Positions 24,690-32,456 of a DNA stretch of 64,000 nucleotides are shown piece after piece. Source of the stretch: Bacillus sp. BGMRC 2118 (GTDB lineage: Bacteria; Bacillota; Bacilli; Bacillales; SA4); assembly GCA_008364785.1 (NCBI GenBank), contig VTTJ01000011.1, positions 62,001 through 126,000 of the forward strand, given 5' to 3'. The notes below the pieces were generated by a model. It did not search any database. It saw only the letters and a list, made by a program, of their open reading frames with translations, and was not told where the DNA came from. Position 1 is the stretch's first letter. Every line of letters begins with the position of its first letter. The position numbers were made by a program, and so were the translations under genes.

Positions 24690-25028
24690 ATGTACGAATT
24701 GATAGAATTATTTGTCAGGCGTGTAACGGAACAACCACATCTCAAGCCTATTTTACCAGCGACACCAGTTCGTGTTTGTCTGCAAGCAGGATATAAATTG
24801 CACTTTCTTATGATTTCTTCCAAAGCTTGTCGTGTAACGAATGATTCTAAGGGCAAAATTGATATTTGGATAAAAGGAGATGATTTTGCCATTACTTCAC
24901 TACTGCTAGGTAATGAGAAATTAAGAAAACTAGAAACTAGAAACGATGTAAAAATTACCGGGAAATTACTTGATATCCTCATGATCGAAGCGTTATTCTA
25001 TTTAACTGAACGTAAGCTGTCAGCATAA
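24690..25028 (+). CDS. yusD: YusD-like protein, SCP2 sterol-binding-like fold
   Basis: 112-residue soluble protein. The pattern of strands and the GKIDIWIKGDDFAITSLLLG segment fit the SCP2 lipid-binding-like fold assigned to B. subtilis YusD, and the position between yusE and the methionine genes agrees with that. AGGAGGAATAAC precedes the ATG, a strong RBS. Function unknown. The family call rests on synteny plus a short motif, so moderate confidence. Confidence 0.62.
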   Translation: MYELIELFVRRVTEQPHLKPILPATPVRVCLQAGYKLHFLMISSKACRVTNDSKGKIDIWIKGDDFAITSLLLGNEKLRKLETRNDVKITGKLLDILMIEALFYLTERKLSA

Positions 25029-25047
25029 AGGTAGACTGTTTGAATGA

Positions 25048-25141
25048 GCTTTTCTAAAAATGTTTGCATAATAATCAGGCTTCAATAATATGTTTGAAAT
25101 AACCAAATTGTTAAGGTGGAGATGATCTTTAGAAAAAGCTA
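25048..25141. repeat. Possible decayed copy of the GGCTSTT MITE
   Basis: Terminal arms AGCTTTTCTAAA and TTTAGAAAAAGCT are inverted repeats resembling the GGCTCTTTTCTAAA ends of the other copies, but the interior does not align and no target duplication is present. Confidence 0.3.
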
Positions 25142-25168
25142 AAAAAATAAAAAGATTCAAAAAAGTGT

Positions 25169-25198
25169 TTGACAGGATAAAATTTCCTGTGATATAGT
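25169..25198 (+). promoter_or_regulatory. Predicted sigma-A promoter of the metX operon
   Basis: TTGACA, 18-nt spacer, TATAGT. It lies about 50 nt upstream of the SAM riboswitch, as expected for an S-box leader. Confidence 0.75.
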
Positions 25199-25250
25199 CA
25201 ATTCATAAATCAGTAACATTACTGAGTTAACACGTTAATTGAATAAAGTT

Positions 25251-25406
25251 TTCTTATCCAGAGTGGTGGAGGGGCTGGCCCTATGATACCCGGCAACCGG
25301 TTTTCGTTTTTGAAAACACGGTGCCAATTCCTGCAGAGCAATATGCTCTGACAGATAAGAAGAGAGAATCGTACATTCAACCTCTTCTTAGGAAGAGGTT
25401 TTTTTT
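25251..25406 (+). promoter_or_regulatory. SAM-I (S-box) riboswitch 1 with terminator, controlling metX-hom
   Basis: P1 stem TTCTTATC / GATAAGAA encloses the conserved GTGGTGGAGGGGCTGGCCC and ACCCGGCAACC blocks plus the CAGAGCAATATGCTCTG P4 hairpin. The expression platform ends in the terminator AACCTCTTC / GAAGAGGTT with eight T. SAM binding stabilises P1 and favours termination before metX. Confidence 0.97.
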
Positions 25407-25431
25407 ATTTTTCTTGAAAGGAGGTTGACAA

Positions 25432-26511
25432 ATGATTGATGAAAAGATCCCGGTAAAACATGGAGAAGTAACAATTGGCCAGTTTACTACGGAATCTGGT
25501 GTTTCACTTGAAAATGTCATCATTAGCTATGAACGTGCCGGTCCACTGGATGCTCCGATTATTTTCGTCTGTCATGCTTTAACAGGGAATCAATACTCAA
25601 TTGGTACACCGGAATCACCTGGCTGGTGGTCAGGATTAATAGGTGAAAACAAGCACATTGATACAAACAAGTGGCAGGTTATAACCATGAATGTCCTGGG
25701 AGGATGTAGTGGTTCAACTGGCCCGACAAGTGAAAATGAAGACCATAAACCTTATAACTCCACTTTTCCTTTTATCACGGTTAGAGATATTGTCCGAAGT
25801 CACTATCTTGCAATGCAACAGCTTGGAATTGGGGAAGTGCACGCCATAATTGGCGGCTCACTTGGGGGAATGCAAGTACTAGAATGGGGAATCATGTACC
25901 CGGATTTTGCAAAGCTACTTTTTCCGTTAGCGACAGCTCCATATTTTAGTGATTATGGAATTGCCTATAATACAATCTCCAGGTTTGCGATAACAAATGA
26001 TCCGAGCTGGAAAGAAGGAGACTATGAAACAAATCCTCATGCTGGTCTGAGTATTGCCAGGATGATAGGGATGATATCTTACCGGTCAAGAGAACAATTT
26101 AACAACAGATTTGACCGAGAGAAGCGAGAGGGATGGGGGCAAAACCATAGGGAGAAGGCATATCAAATTGAGTCTTACCTCCATTATCAAGGTGAAAAAT
26201 TTGTAAACCGATTTGATGCAAATAGCTATTTGTATTTGTTGAAGGCAATGGATTCACATGATATTGGACGTGGTAGAGGCGGATGGCTTGAGGCAATAAA
26301 ATTAATCACTGCCAAGGTAGTTGCCTTTAGTTATAAAGGGGATCTAATTTATCCATCAGAGACAACGAATCAGTTAGTGGAGAACTTGAAGCATAGGAAT
26401 GGTGCTTCCAAGCATATAGAGGTAGATACGATATTTGGTCATGATGGATTTTTAGTAGAGTTTGAGAAATGGGGACATGTAATTGAGGAGGAGTTGAATG
26501 AAAGCAACTAA
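25432..26511 (+). CDS. metX: Homoserine O-acetyltransferase MetX
   Basis: Alpha/beta-hydrolase-fold enzyme of 359 aa that acetylates homoserine with acetyl-CoA, committing it to methionine. Catalytic triad: Ser143 in GGSLGGMQ, Asp304 in YKGDLIYP and His337 in IFGHDGFL; the oxyanion motif CHALTGNQ and NVLGGCSGSTGP are also present. RBS AAAGGAGG. First gene after SAM riboswitch 1; its end overlaps hom by 14 nt. Whether acetyl or succinyl is used is not certain from sequence, but the neighbouring acetyl-CoA synthetase favours acetyl. Confidence 0.95.
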   Translation: MIDEKIPVKHGEVTIGQFTTESGVSLENVIISYERAGPLDAPIIFVCHALTGNQYSIGTPESPGWWSGLIGENKHIDTNKWQVITMNVLGGCSGSTGPTSENEDHKPYNSTFPFITVRDIVRSHYLAMQQLGIGEVHAIIGGSLGGMQVLEWGIMYPDFAKLLFPLATAPYFSDYGIAYNTISRFAITNDPSWKEGDYETNPHAGLSIARMIGMISYRSREQFNNRFDREKREGWGQNHREKAYQIESYLHYQGEKFVNRFDANSYLYLLKAMDSHDIGRGRGGWLEAIKLITAKVVAFSYKGDLIYPSETTNQLVENLKHRNGASKHIEVDTIFGHDGFLVEFEKWGHVIEEELNESN

Positions 26512-27802
26512 GGTAGTGTTATTAGGATTAGGGACAGTTGGTACAGGTGTATATGAAACTATCTACAGCCACCAGCTAAAATTAAGGGAAGCTACTGGAA
26601 ATCCAGTCGAAATAGTAGGGGTGTTAGTAAAGGACCGAGGCAAACAACGGGACATACACAAAAGAATTCTAGTAACGACTGATATTGAAGAGTTACTAAG
26701 ATTGGAAGAAGTGGATATTGTCTTCGAGGCTATTGTAGGAATAGAGCCAGCCAATTCATATATTCGAAGATTTATAGAAAAAGGATGCCATATTATTAGT
26801 GCAAATAAAGAGTTACTTGCTCATAAAGGAAGCGAGCTAACAGAATATGCCGGGAAATATAAACGTATTATCACATTTGAAGCAGCGGTTGCCGGTGGGG
26901 TACCATTAATACGCACCATTACGCAACTACTTCAAGTTAACGGAATTGTTAAAGTTGAAGCGATATTAAATGGAACGAGTAATTATATTTTAACAAGAAT
27001 GAGGAATGAGCACTTATCGTATGAAGAGGTACTAAGCGATGCACAAAAATTAGGATACGCAGAGGCAGATCCCTCTAATGACATTCTAGGAATTGATTCG
27101 TTTTATAAACTGATGATACTTAGTCAACTCGTATATGGAGAGCAACCAGAATGGCAGCTAGTTGAGAGAATCGGAATTAATCAGGTAACAACCTTAGATG
27201 TATTAGTTGGAGAGAAGTTAGGGGTACGTTTGAAGCTGATTGCTTCATTAACCACGATCCAAAATCGGATTTGTGCAGAGGTAAAACCAGTGTTTGTTGA
27301 CCATAGTCATCCTCTATACAATGTTGAAGGAGTAGATAATGGAATTGTCATAAATACGGATCTAGTTGGCAGTATTCTTCTGCAAGGACCAGGTGCAGGG
27401 TCAAAAGCCACTGCAAGTGCCATGATTGAAGACTTAGTCTATATCAATCAATATAAAAATGAAAACAGTGTAAGGCAGAGGTTCAGTTACCGTGAAGAAG
27501 GACAGGAGGAATCTTCTTCTGCATGGTTATCTATTATAAATGCTCCAAATTCTACTACACTGAAAAACAATTATTTAACAAAGACGAATCCTAGTAGCTA
27601 TGGAATTAAGCATGTGAAACGTGAAATGATTAAAAATAATCAAGGCTACATTATAGGTGATATCTTAGTAGGAAAAAGAGAGGATGTGTTGAATTTTCTC
27701 CAAAAAGTAGACCAAGAGTCTTTAAGGTTCTATGAAGTGTCTTCCACAAACCTTAAGCAAGGCAACGAACAGCAGCATGTATTGCAATCAACAATTTTAT
27801 AA
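26498..27802 (+). CDS. hom: Homoserine dehydrogenase
   Basis: NAD(P)H enzyme of 434 aa that reduces aspartate semialdehyde to homoserine. Rossmann motif GLGTVGTGVYET (about 10-21), catalytic region SANKELLAHKG, EAAVAGGVPLIR, and the substrate block GYAEADPSNDILGIDSFYKL. The C-terminal about 100 residues form a diverged ACT-like regulatory part. Riboswitch-controlled and fused by overlap to metX, this looks like a methionine-dedicated copy rather than the thr-operon enzyme. Confidence 0.92.
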   Translation: MKATKVVLLGLGTVGTGVYETIYSHQLKLREATGNPVEIVGVLVKDRGKQRDIHKRILVTTDIEELLRLEEVDIVFEAIVGIEPANSYIRRFIEKGCHIISANKELLAHKGSELTEYAGKYKRIITFEAAVAGGVPLIRTITQLLQVNGIVKVEAILNGTSNYILTRMRNEHLSYEEVLSDAQKLGYAEADPSNDILGIDSFYKLMILSQLVYGEQPEWQLVERIGINQVTTLDVLVGEKLGVRLKLIASLTTIQNRICAEVKPVFVDHSHPLYNVEGVDNGIVINTDLVGSILLQGPGAGSKATASAMIEDLVYINQYKNENSVRQRFSYREEGQEESSSAWLSIINAPNSTTLKNNYLTKTNPSSYGIKHVKREMIKNNQGYIIGDILVGKREDVLNFLQKVDQESLRFYEVSSTNLKQGNEQQHVLQSTIL

Positions 27803-27804
27803 GA

Positions 27805-27955
27805 CTTCTTATCAAGAGTGGTGGAGGGACTGGCCCGAAGAAACCCGGCAACCGTTAACTTAAGTGTTAACTCGTGCTAATTCCAGCAGATTTTTTTCTG
27901 ATAGATAAGAAGGGGACTAAGACGTACATCCTCTTCTTACATAGGGTGTTTTTTT
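27805..27955 (+). promoter_or_regulatory. SAM-I (S-box) riboswitch 2 with terminator, controlling metY and downstream genes
   Basis: Perfect 9-bp P1 CTTCTTATC / GATAAGAAG, the GGTGGAGGGACTGGCCC and ACCCGGCAACC cores, P3 GTTAACTTAAGTGTTAAC. Terminator ACATCCT / AGGGTGT followed by a long T-run. It begins 3 nt after the hom stop codon and no clear promoter separates them, so it probably acts as a second SAM checkpoint inside one transcript. Confidence 0.96.
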
Positions 27956-28022
27956 ATACCCAAAATCGTTCTTTCACTATGTGAGTTAAGACAAAACTAA
28001 ATGAAAAAAGGGGAAATGTAAA

Positions 28023-29810
28023 ATGACAAATCAATCGTATGAATTAGAGACTTTATTATTACATGGAGGTCATGCACCAGATCCGACAACAGGATCGAGA
28101 GCAGTTCCTATCTATCAAACTTCGTCTTATGTGTTTCATAACTCAGAGCATGCAAAGAGATTGTTTTCACTCGATGAGCCAGGCAATATTTATTCCCGAA
28201 TTAGTAACCCGACTGTCGATGTTCTAGAGAAACGAATTGCTTTATTAGAAGATGGTGTTGCAGCTGTTGCGACATCTTCCGGGCAGGCAGCCATTTCATT
28301 AACGATTTTAAACCTGGCTCACGCAGGAGATGAAATTGTAGCAGCAACAAATCTTTACGGAGGTACGTATAATCTGTTTGCTGTAACTCTTCCAAAGTAC
28401 GGAATTAAGGTAAACTTTGTTGATTCTTCTGACCCAGAAAACTTTAAAAAAGCCATTACTCCAAATACGAAGGCCATATTTGCGGAGACGATCGGAAATC
28501 CGAGCTTACAAGTTTTAGATATTGAAAGAGTAGCAGATATTGCCCATGAAGCAGGAATTCCATTAATTATTGACAACACATTTGCATCACCTTCACTTTG
28601 TAAACCGATTGAGTGGGGAGCAGATATCGTTGTTCATTCCGCAACGAAGTGGATAGGCGGACATGGTACATCTATTGGAGGTCTTGTCATCGATGGCGGG
28701 CGTTTCAACTGGAATAGTGAGAAATTCCCAGGATTCACAGAACCAGATCCTAGCTACAACGGCATTCGATATGCGAATGACTTTGGGACATTGGCTTTCA
28801 TTACAAAGCTGCGAGTTCAGCTGCTTCGTGATTTCGGTTCTTGTTTAAGTCCGTTCAATGCGTTTCTTATTTTACAAGGATTAGAAACACTTCAACTGCG
28901 CATGGAAAAGCATACAAGAAATGCGAAGGACATAGCAGACTACTTATCGAACCATCCAGCGGTTGAGTGGGTAACATATCCTGGCCTTGAGTCACATCCT
29001 TCTTATAATCTGGCAAAGAAATATTTAAAGAACGGAGATGGAGCCGTTGTCATTTTTGGAATAAAGGGTGGCCGTGATGCAGGGAAACAATTCATCGACT
29101 CATTATCTCTATGGTCACATTTAGCAAACGTCGGGGATGCGAAATCACTTGTTATTCACCCAGCTTCAACAACTCATCAACAGCTGTCACCAGAGCAGTT
29201 AAAGGCTACAGGAGTATCCGAAGAGTTAGTGCGATTATCAGTCGGCCTGGAAGCTGTAAAGGACTTAACAAATGATTTGAATCAGGCACTTATCAAAGCA
29301 ACAGGCGTTTCAAAGGATGGAAAAAGAGAAATTGTAATCAATGACGAAGGCGTGATCCGTTGGGCATTATCGTCTGCAACAGAAAGAGTTGTGATTGATG
29401 GAGTAGAACAGGAACGTACAAAAAATTTAGCCATCGTAGGATTAAGCAGTAATCCGTCCAGACCGAGTCATCGTTTGGCTGTTAAAATGCAGCGACTGGG
29501 ATATCGAATTATTCCGGTGAATCCAAGAGAAACAGAGGTACTCGGAGAAAAGGCATATCCGGATTTAACATCTGTTCCGGAAGCAATCGATATTGTACAA
29601 ATCTTTAGAAGTCCGGAGGCTGCGATAGAATTAGCAAAAGAAGCAGCTGTCGTTAGACCGAAAATCTTTTGGCTACAAGAAGGTGTTATTTCAGAAGAAG
29701 CTGCAACTATTGCGAAGGACGCAGGGTTAGAAGTGGTCCACAATCGCTGTACATTTAAAGAGGCGCAGCGACTGCGCGGAACGATTGCAACGTTTGCCTG
29801 TGAAATATAA
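28023..29810 (+). CDS. metY: O-acetylhomoserine sulfhydrylase MetY fused to a CoA-binding domain
   Basis: 595-residue fusion. Residues 1-430 are a complete PLP enzyme of the Cys/Met metabolism family that makes homocysteine from O-acetylhomoserine and sulfide, with the PLP lysine Lys209 in VVHSATKWIGGHG and SSGQAAISLTILNLAHAGDE. Residues about 465-590 form a YccU/YneT-like CoA-binding Rossmann domain (LAIVGLSSNPSRPSHRLA, GYRIIPVNPRE, FWLQEGVISEEAA). Typical MetY proteins end near residue 430. Second SAM riboswitch upstream. The extra domain may sense CoA or acetyl-CoA, which is inference. Confidence 0.93.
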   Translation: MTNQSYELETLLLHGGHAPDPTTGSRAVPIYQTSSYVFHNSEHAKRLFSLDEPGNIYSRISNPTVDVLEKRIALLEDGVAAVATSSGQAAISLTILNLAHAGDEIVAATNLYGGTYNLFAVTLPKYGIKVNFVDSSDPENFKKAITPNTKAIFAETIGNPSLQVLDIERVADIAHEAGIPLIIDNTFASPSLCKPIEWGADIVVHSATKWIGGHGTSIGGLVIDGGRFNWNSEKFPGFTEPDPSYNGIRYANDFGTLAFITKLRVQLLRDFGSCLSPFNAFLILQGLETLQLRMEKHTRNAKDIADYLSNHPAVEWVTYPGLESHPSYNLAKKYLKNGDGAVVIFGIKGGRDAGKQFIDSLSLWSHLANVGDAKSLVIHPASTTHQQLSPEQLKATGVSEELVRLSVGLEAVKDLTNDLNQALIKATGVSKDGKREIVINDEGVIRWALSSATERVVIDGVEQERTKNLAIVGLSSNPSRPSHRLAVKMQRLGYRIIPVNPRETEVLGEKAYPDLTSVPEAIDIVQIFRSPEAAIELAKEAAVVRPKIFWLQEGVISEEAATIAKDAGLEVVHNRCTFKEAQRLRGTIATFACEI

Positions 29811-29823
29811 GAAAATTGGATAA

Positions 29824-29858
29824 GAGGGGGATGAAAATCCTCCTCTCCAAAAGGAGAG
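29824..29858 (+). promoter_or_regulatory. Alternative hairpins covering the Shine-Dalgarno of the next gene
   Basis: Hairpin A: GAGGGGGAT / ATCCTCCTC with loop GAAA. Hairpin B: CTCTCC / GGAGAG with loop AAAA, which hides the ribosome binding site AAGGAGAG. They share three bases and cannot form fully together, so they could switch translation of the binding-protein gene. Confidence 0.5.
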
Positions 29859-29865
29859 AACAATA

Positions 29866-30846
29866 GTGAAGAAGCTAATTTCAATCATAATCCTGACTAT
29901 TTCAATGAGTATACTTGGTGCGTGTGCATCAGAGACGTCTAACTCAGAGGGTAAACCGGAAGTTATACGCTTAGATTATGCTTTTTACTCGCCAACAAGC
30001 CTTGTATTAAAGGAGTTTGGCTGGGTTGAGGAAGAGTTTGAAAAAGAAGGAATCAAAGTAGAGTGGGTACAAAGCTTAGGAAGTAACAAAGCACTTGAAT
30101 TTCTAAACAGCGATAGCGTTGATTTTGGATCGACAGCTGGTGCTGCGGCATTGATAGCAAAGTCAAAAGCTGCTCCAATCGAGTCCGTTTATATTTATTC
30201 AAAACCTGAATGGACGGCACTGGTTACACAAGGTTCCTCAGCTATTTCAAAGGTAAGTGACCTTAAAGGTAAGAAGGTTGCTGCTACTTTAGGAACTGAT
30301 CCATATATTTTCTTGCTACGTTCCCTGGCGGAAGAAGGTTTATCTCCGTCAGATGTTGAGATTGTGAATTTACAACATGGAGATGGAGCAACAGCCTTAG
30401 TTGCTGGAAAAGTAGATGCATGGGCAGGGTTAGATCCTCATATGGCAAAGCTGGAGGTAACAGAAGGAACAAAGTTTGTGTATCGTAATGCAGATCTAAA
30501 TACATACGGTACATTAAATGTTCGATCAGAGTTTGCAGAAAAGTATCCAGAATATGTAGAAAAGGTAATTAAACTTTATGAAAAAGCACGCACTTGGACA
30601 ATCGAAAATGAACAAGAGGCAACATCAATACTAGCTGAGCAGGCTCAATTAGATCAGAGTGTTGCGGCACTTCAAATTACAAGAAATGATTTCTCAAACC
30701 CAATTCCAGGAAGTACACAAATAGAGGCTTTAACAGAGGCGGGAAAGCTGCTACAAACAAGTGGAGTAATCGAACAAAATGTAGAAATTGAAAAGCTGGT
30801 TAATCAATTAATTCAGCCGGAATTTGCGAAAAAAGTAATTAAGTAA
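29866..30846 (+). CDS. SsuA/NitT-type ABC transporter substrate-binding lipoprotein
   Basis: 326-residue extracytoplasmic binding protein anchored by a lipid. Signal MKKLISIIILTISMSILGAC ends in the lipobox LGAC. The mature part has the sulfonate/nitrate/taurine-type fold: WVEEEFEKEGIKVEWVQ, DFGSTAGAAALIAK and LKGKKVAATLGTDPYIFL. In a SAM-controlled operon the ligand is probably an organic sulfur compound. Start GTG is 8 nt from AAGGAGAG, which can be masked by a hairpin. First of three importer genes. Confidence 0.88.
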   Translation: MKKLISIIILTISMSILGACASETSNSEGKPEVIRLDYAFYSPTSLVLKEFGWVEEEFEKEGIKVEWVQSLGSNKALEFLNSDSVDFGSTAGAAALIAKSKAAPIESVYIYSKPEWTALVTQGSSAISKVSDLKGKKVAATLGTDPYIFLLRSLAEEGLSPSDVEIVNLQHGDGATALVAGKVDAWAGLDPHMAKLEVTEGTKFVYRNADLNTYGTLNVRSEFAEKYPEYVEKVIKLYEKARTWTIENEQEATSILAEQAQLDQSVAALQITRNDFSNPIPGSTQIEALTEAGKLLQTSGVIEQNVEIEKLVNQLIQPEFAKKVIK

Positions 30847-30868
30847 ACGAAGAGGAGGCTTTTATACA

Positions 30869-31720
30869 ATGTCACAGCAAACAGAAACCAATGTTGTAAA
30901 GCCCATTCGACCAAGTTTGAAGCTTTCATTCCCTTCAAAAAAATGGACACTTTCTTCAAAGCAAGTCCTCATTGGCAGTATACTTCCTGTTGCTCTTCTC
31001 GTTTTATGGGAGTTACTTAGCAGGCTGGGAGTCATCCCACCAAACCAGCTACCTGCCCCAACGGTGATTTTACAAAAAATTGCCTCAATGATACAAGATG
31101 GTAGCTTATGGGGACATGTCGGGATTACCTTTTATCGGGTAGTTATAGGTTTCCTATTAGGAACAGTTATTGCACTTATACTAGGATCACTTGTCGGTTT
31201 CTTCCGATGGATTGAACAGTTTATCGACCCTTTGCTGCAGGCATTTCGTTCAATTCCCTCATTAGCTTGGGTGCCACTATTTATTTTATGGTTTAGTATC
31301 GGTGAAACATCAAAGATTCTTCTAATTGCTGTCGGCGTCTTTTTCCCGGTGTATTTGAACATTGTCAGTGGGGTAAAGGGAGTGGATCGAAAATTAATTG
31401 AGGTGGGGAAGATATATGGGTTCTCTACGTACCAATTAATTAGAACGATCATAATCCCTGCTTCTATGCCTTCCTTTTTAGTCGGACTTAGGAGTGGGCT
31501 AGGTTTAGGGTGGATGTTTGTCGTCGCAGCTGAGCTAATGGGAGCAAGTACAGGACTTGGGTATTTATTAGTATTTGGTCAAAATATGAGCTCTCCTGAC
31601 ATCATTATTGCCAGTATATTTCTATTTGCTCTTCTTGGGAAAGTTACAGATTTTCTTTTAAAAGTAATTGAGCAAAGGGTGTTGCATTGGCAGGACAGTT
31701 TATCGAGTAATGAGAGGTGA
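30869..31720 (+). CDS. SsuC-type ABC transporter permease
   Basis: 283-residue inner-membrane permease with about six helices, after a 40-residue basic cytoplasmic N-terminus. The EAA loop reads DRKLIEVGKIYGFSTYQLI, and FRSIPSLAWVPLFILWFSIGE is the conserved central block of SsuC/TauC/NrtB permeases. Follows the binding-protein gene by 22 nt and precedes the ATPase by 4 nt. Probable organosulfur importer. Confidence 0.92.
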   Translation: MSQQTETNVVKPIRPSLKLSFPSKKWTLSSKQVLIGSILPVALLVLWELLSRLGVIPPNQLPAPTVILQKIASMIQDGSLWGHVGITFYRVVIGFLLGTVIALILGSLVGFFRWIEQFIDPLLQAFRSIPSLAWVPLFILWFSIGETSKILLIAVGVFFPVYLNIVSGVKGVDRKLIEVGKIYGFSTYQLIRTIIIPASMPSFLVGLRSGLGLGWMFVVAAELMGASTGLGYLLVFGQNMSSPDIIIASIFLFALLGKVTDFLLKVIEQRVLHWQDSLSSNER

Positions 31721-31724
31721 GAAC

Positions 31725-32456
31725 ATGTTTGTAAACGTAACGAAGGCAACAAAAAGGTTTGATAACGGTAACGTTGCCTATAAGAATGTTTCTTTTTCAG
31801 CCCAGGAAGGAGAAATTATAGGTCTTGTTGGTACGAGTGGTTGTGGCAAGAGCACACTTCTGAGGTCTATTTCCGGACTTGATCCGGAGTATGAGGGAAG
31901 TGTCCGTATCAATAACTATGAGGCGAAAGAATGTAAGGAATCCATCGGATTTATGTTTCAAGAGCCTCGATTAATGCCTTGGCTCTCAGTACTAGATAAT
32001 GTTCAGTTTGGTAGTAACCATAAACAAAGTCAACATGCGGAACTTCTAGTTGAACAAGTGGGATTAAAGGGATTTGAAAAGCATTATCCGAAGGAATTGT
32101 CAGGCGGCATGGCACAACGGGCTGCCATTGCAAGAGCGCTTATGACATCTCCCAAGCTCTTGCTGCTGGATGAACCATTTAGTGCGCTCGATGCCTTTAC
32201 AAAAATGCAGCTTCAAGACCTCCTTCTTTCTGTATGGGAGAAAAACAGGGCCACAATGCTCCTTGTCACTCATGATATTGACGAAGCCCTTTACTTATGT
32301 GACCGGATACTTGTATTTAGAGGGCAGCCTGGAGAACTGAGTAGAGAAATTCGAGTTGATAGAGGAGAAAATCTTCGCTCTCGCGGGGATGAGAAACAGT
32401 TAAAGCAAAAGGCACAAATATTAGCACTGTTAAACATTGAAAGGAGTATATCATGA
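31725..32456 (+). CDS. SsuB-type ABC transporter ATPase
   Basis: 243-residue ATPase. Walker A VGTSGCGKST (about 37-46), Q-loop FMFQEPRLMPW, signature LSGGMAQRAAIARAL, Walker B LLLLDEPFSALD and switch TLLVTHDIDEAL-type His. FQEPRLMPW is characteristic of the sulfonate/nitrate/taurine group. The ATG with GAGAGGTGA upstream is preferred to a start that would lie inside the permease gene. It overlaps the synthetase gene by ATGA. Confidence 0.93.
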   Translation: MFVNVTKATKRFDNGNVAYKNVSFSAQEGEIIGLVGTSGCGKSTLLRSISGLDPEYEGSVRINNYEAKECKESIGFMFQEPRLMPWLSVLDNVQFGSNHKQSQHAELLVEQVGLKGFEKHYPKELSGGMAQRAAIARALMTSPKLLLLDEPFSALDAFTKMQLQDLLLSVWEKNRATMLLVTHDIDEALYLCDRILVFRGQPGELSREIRVDRGENLRSRGDEKQLKQKAQILALLNIERSIS

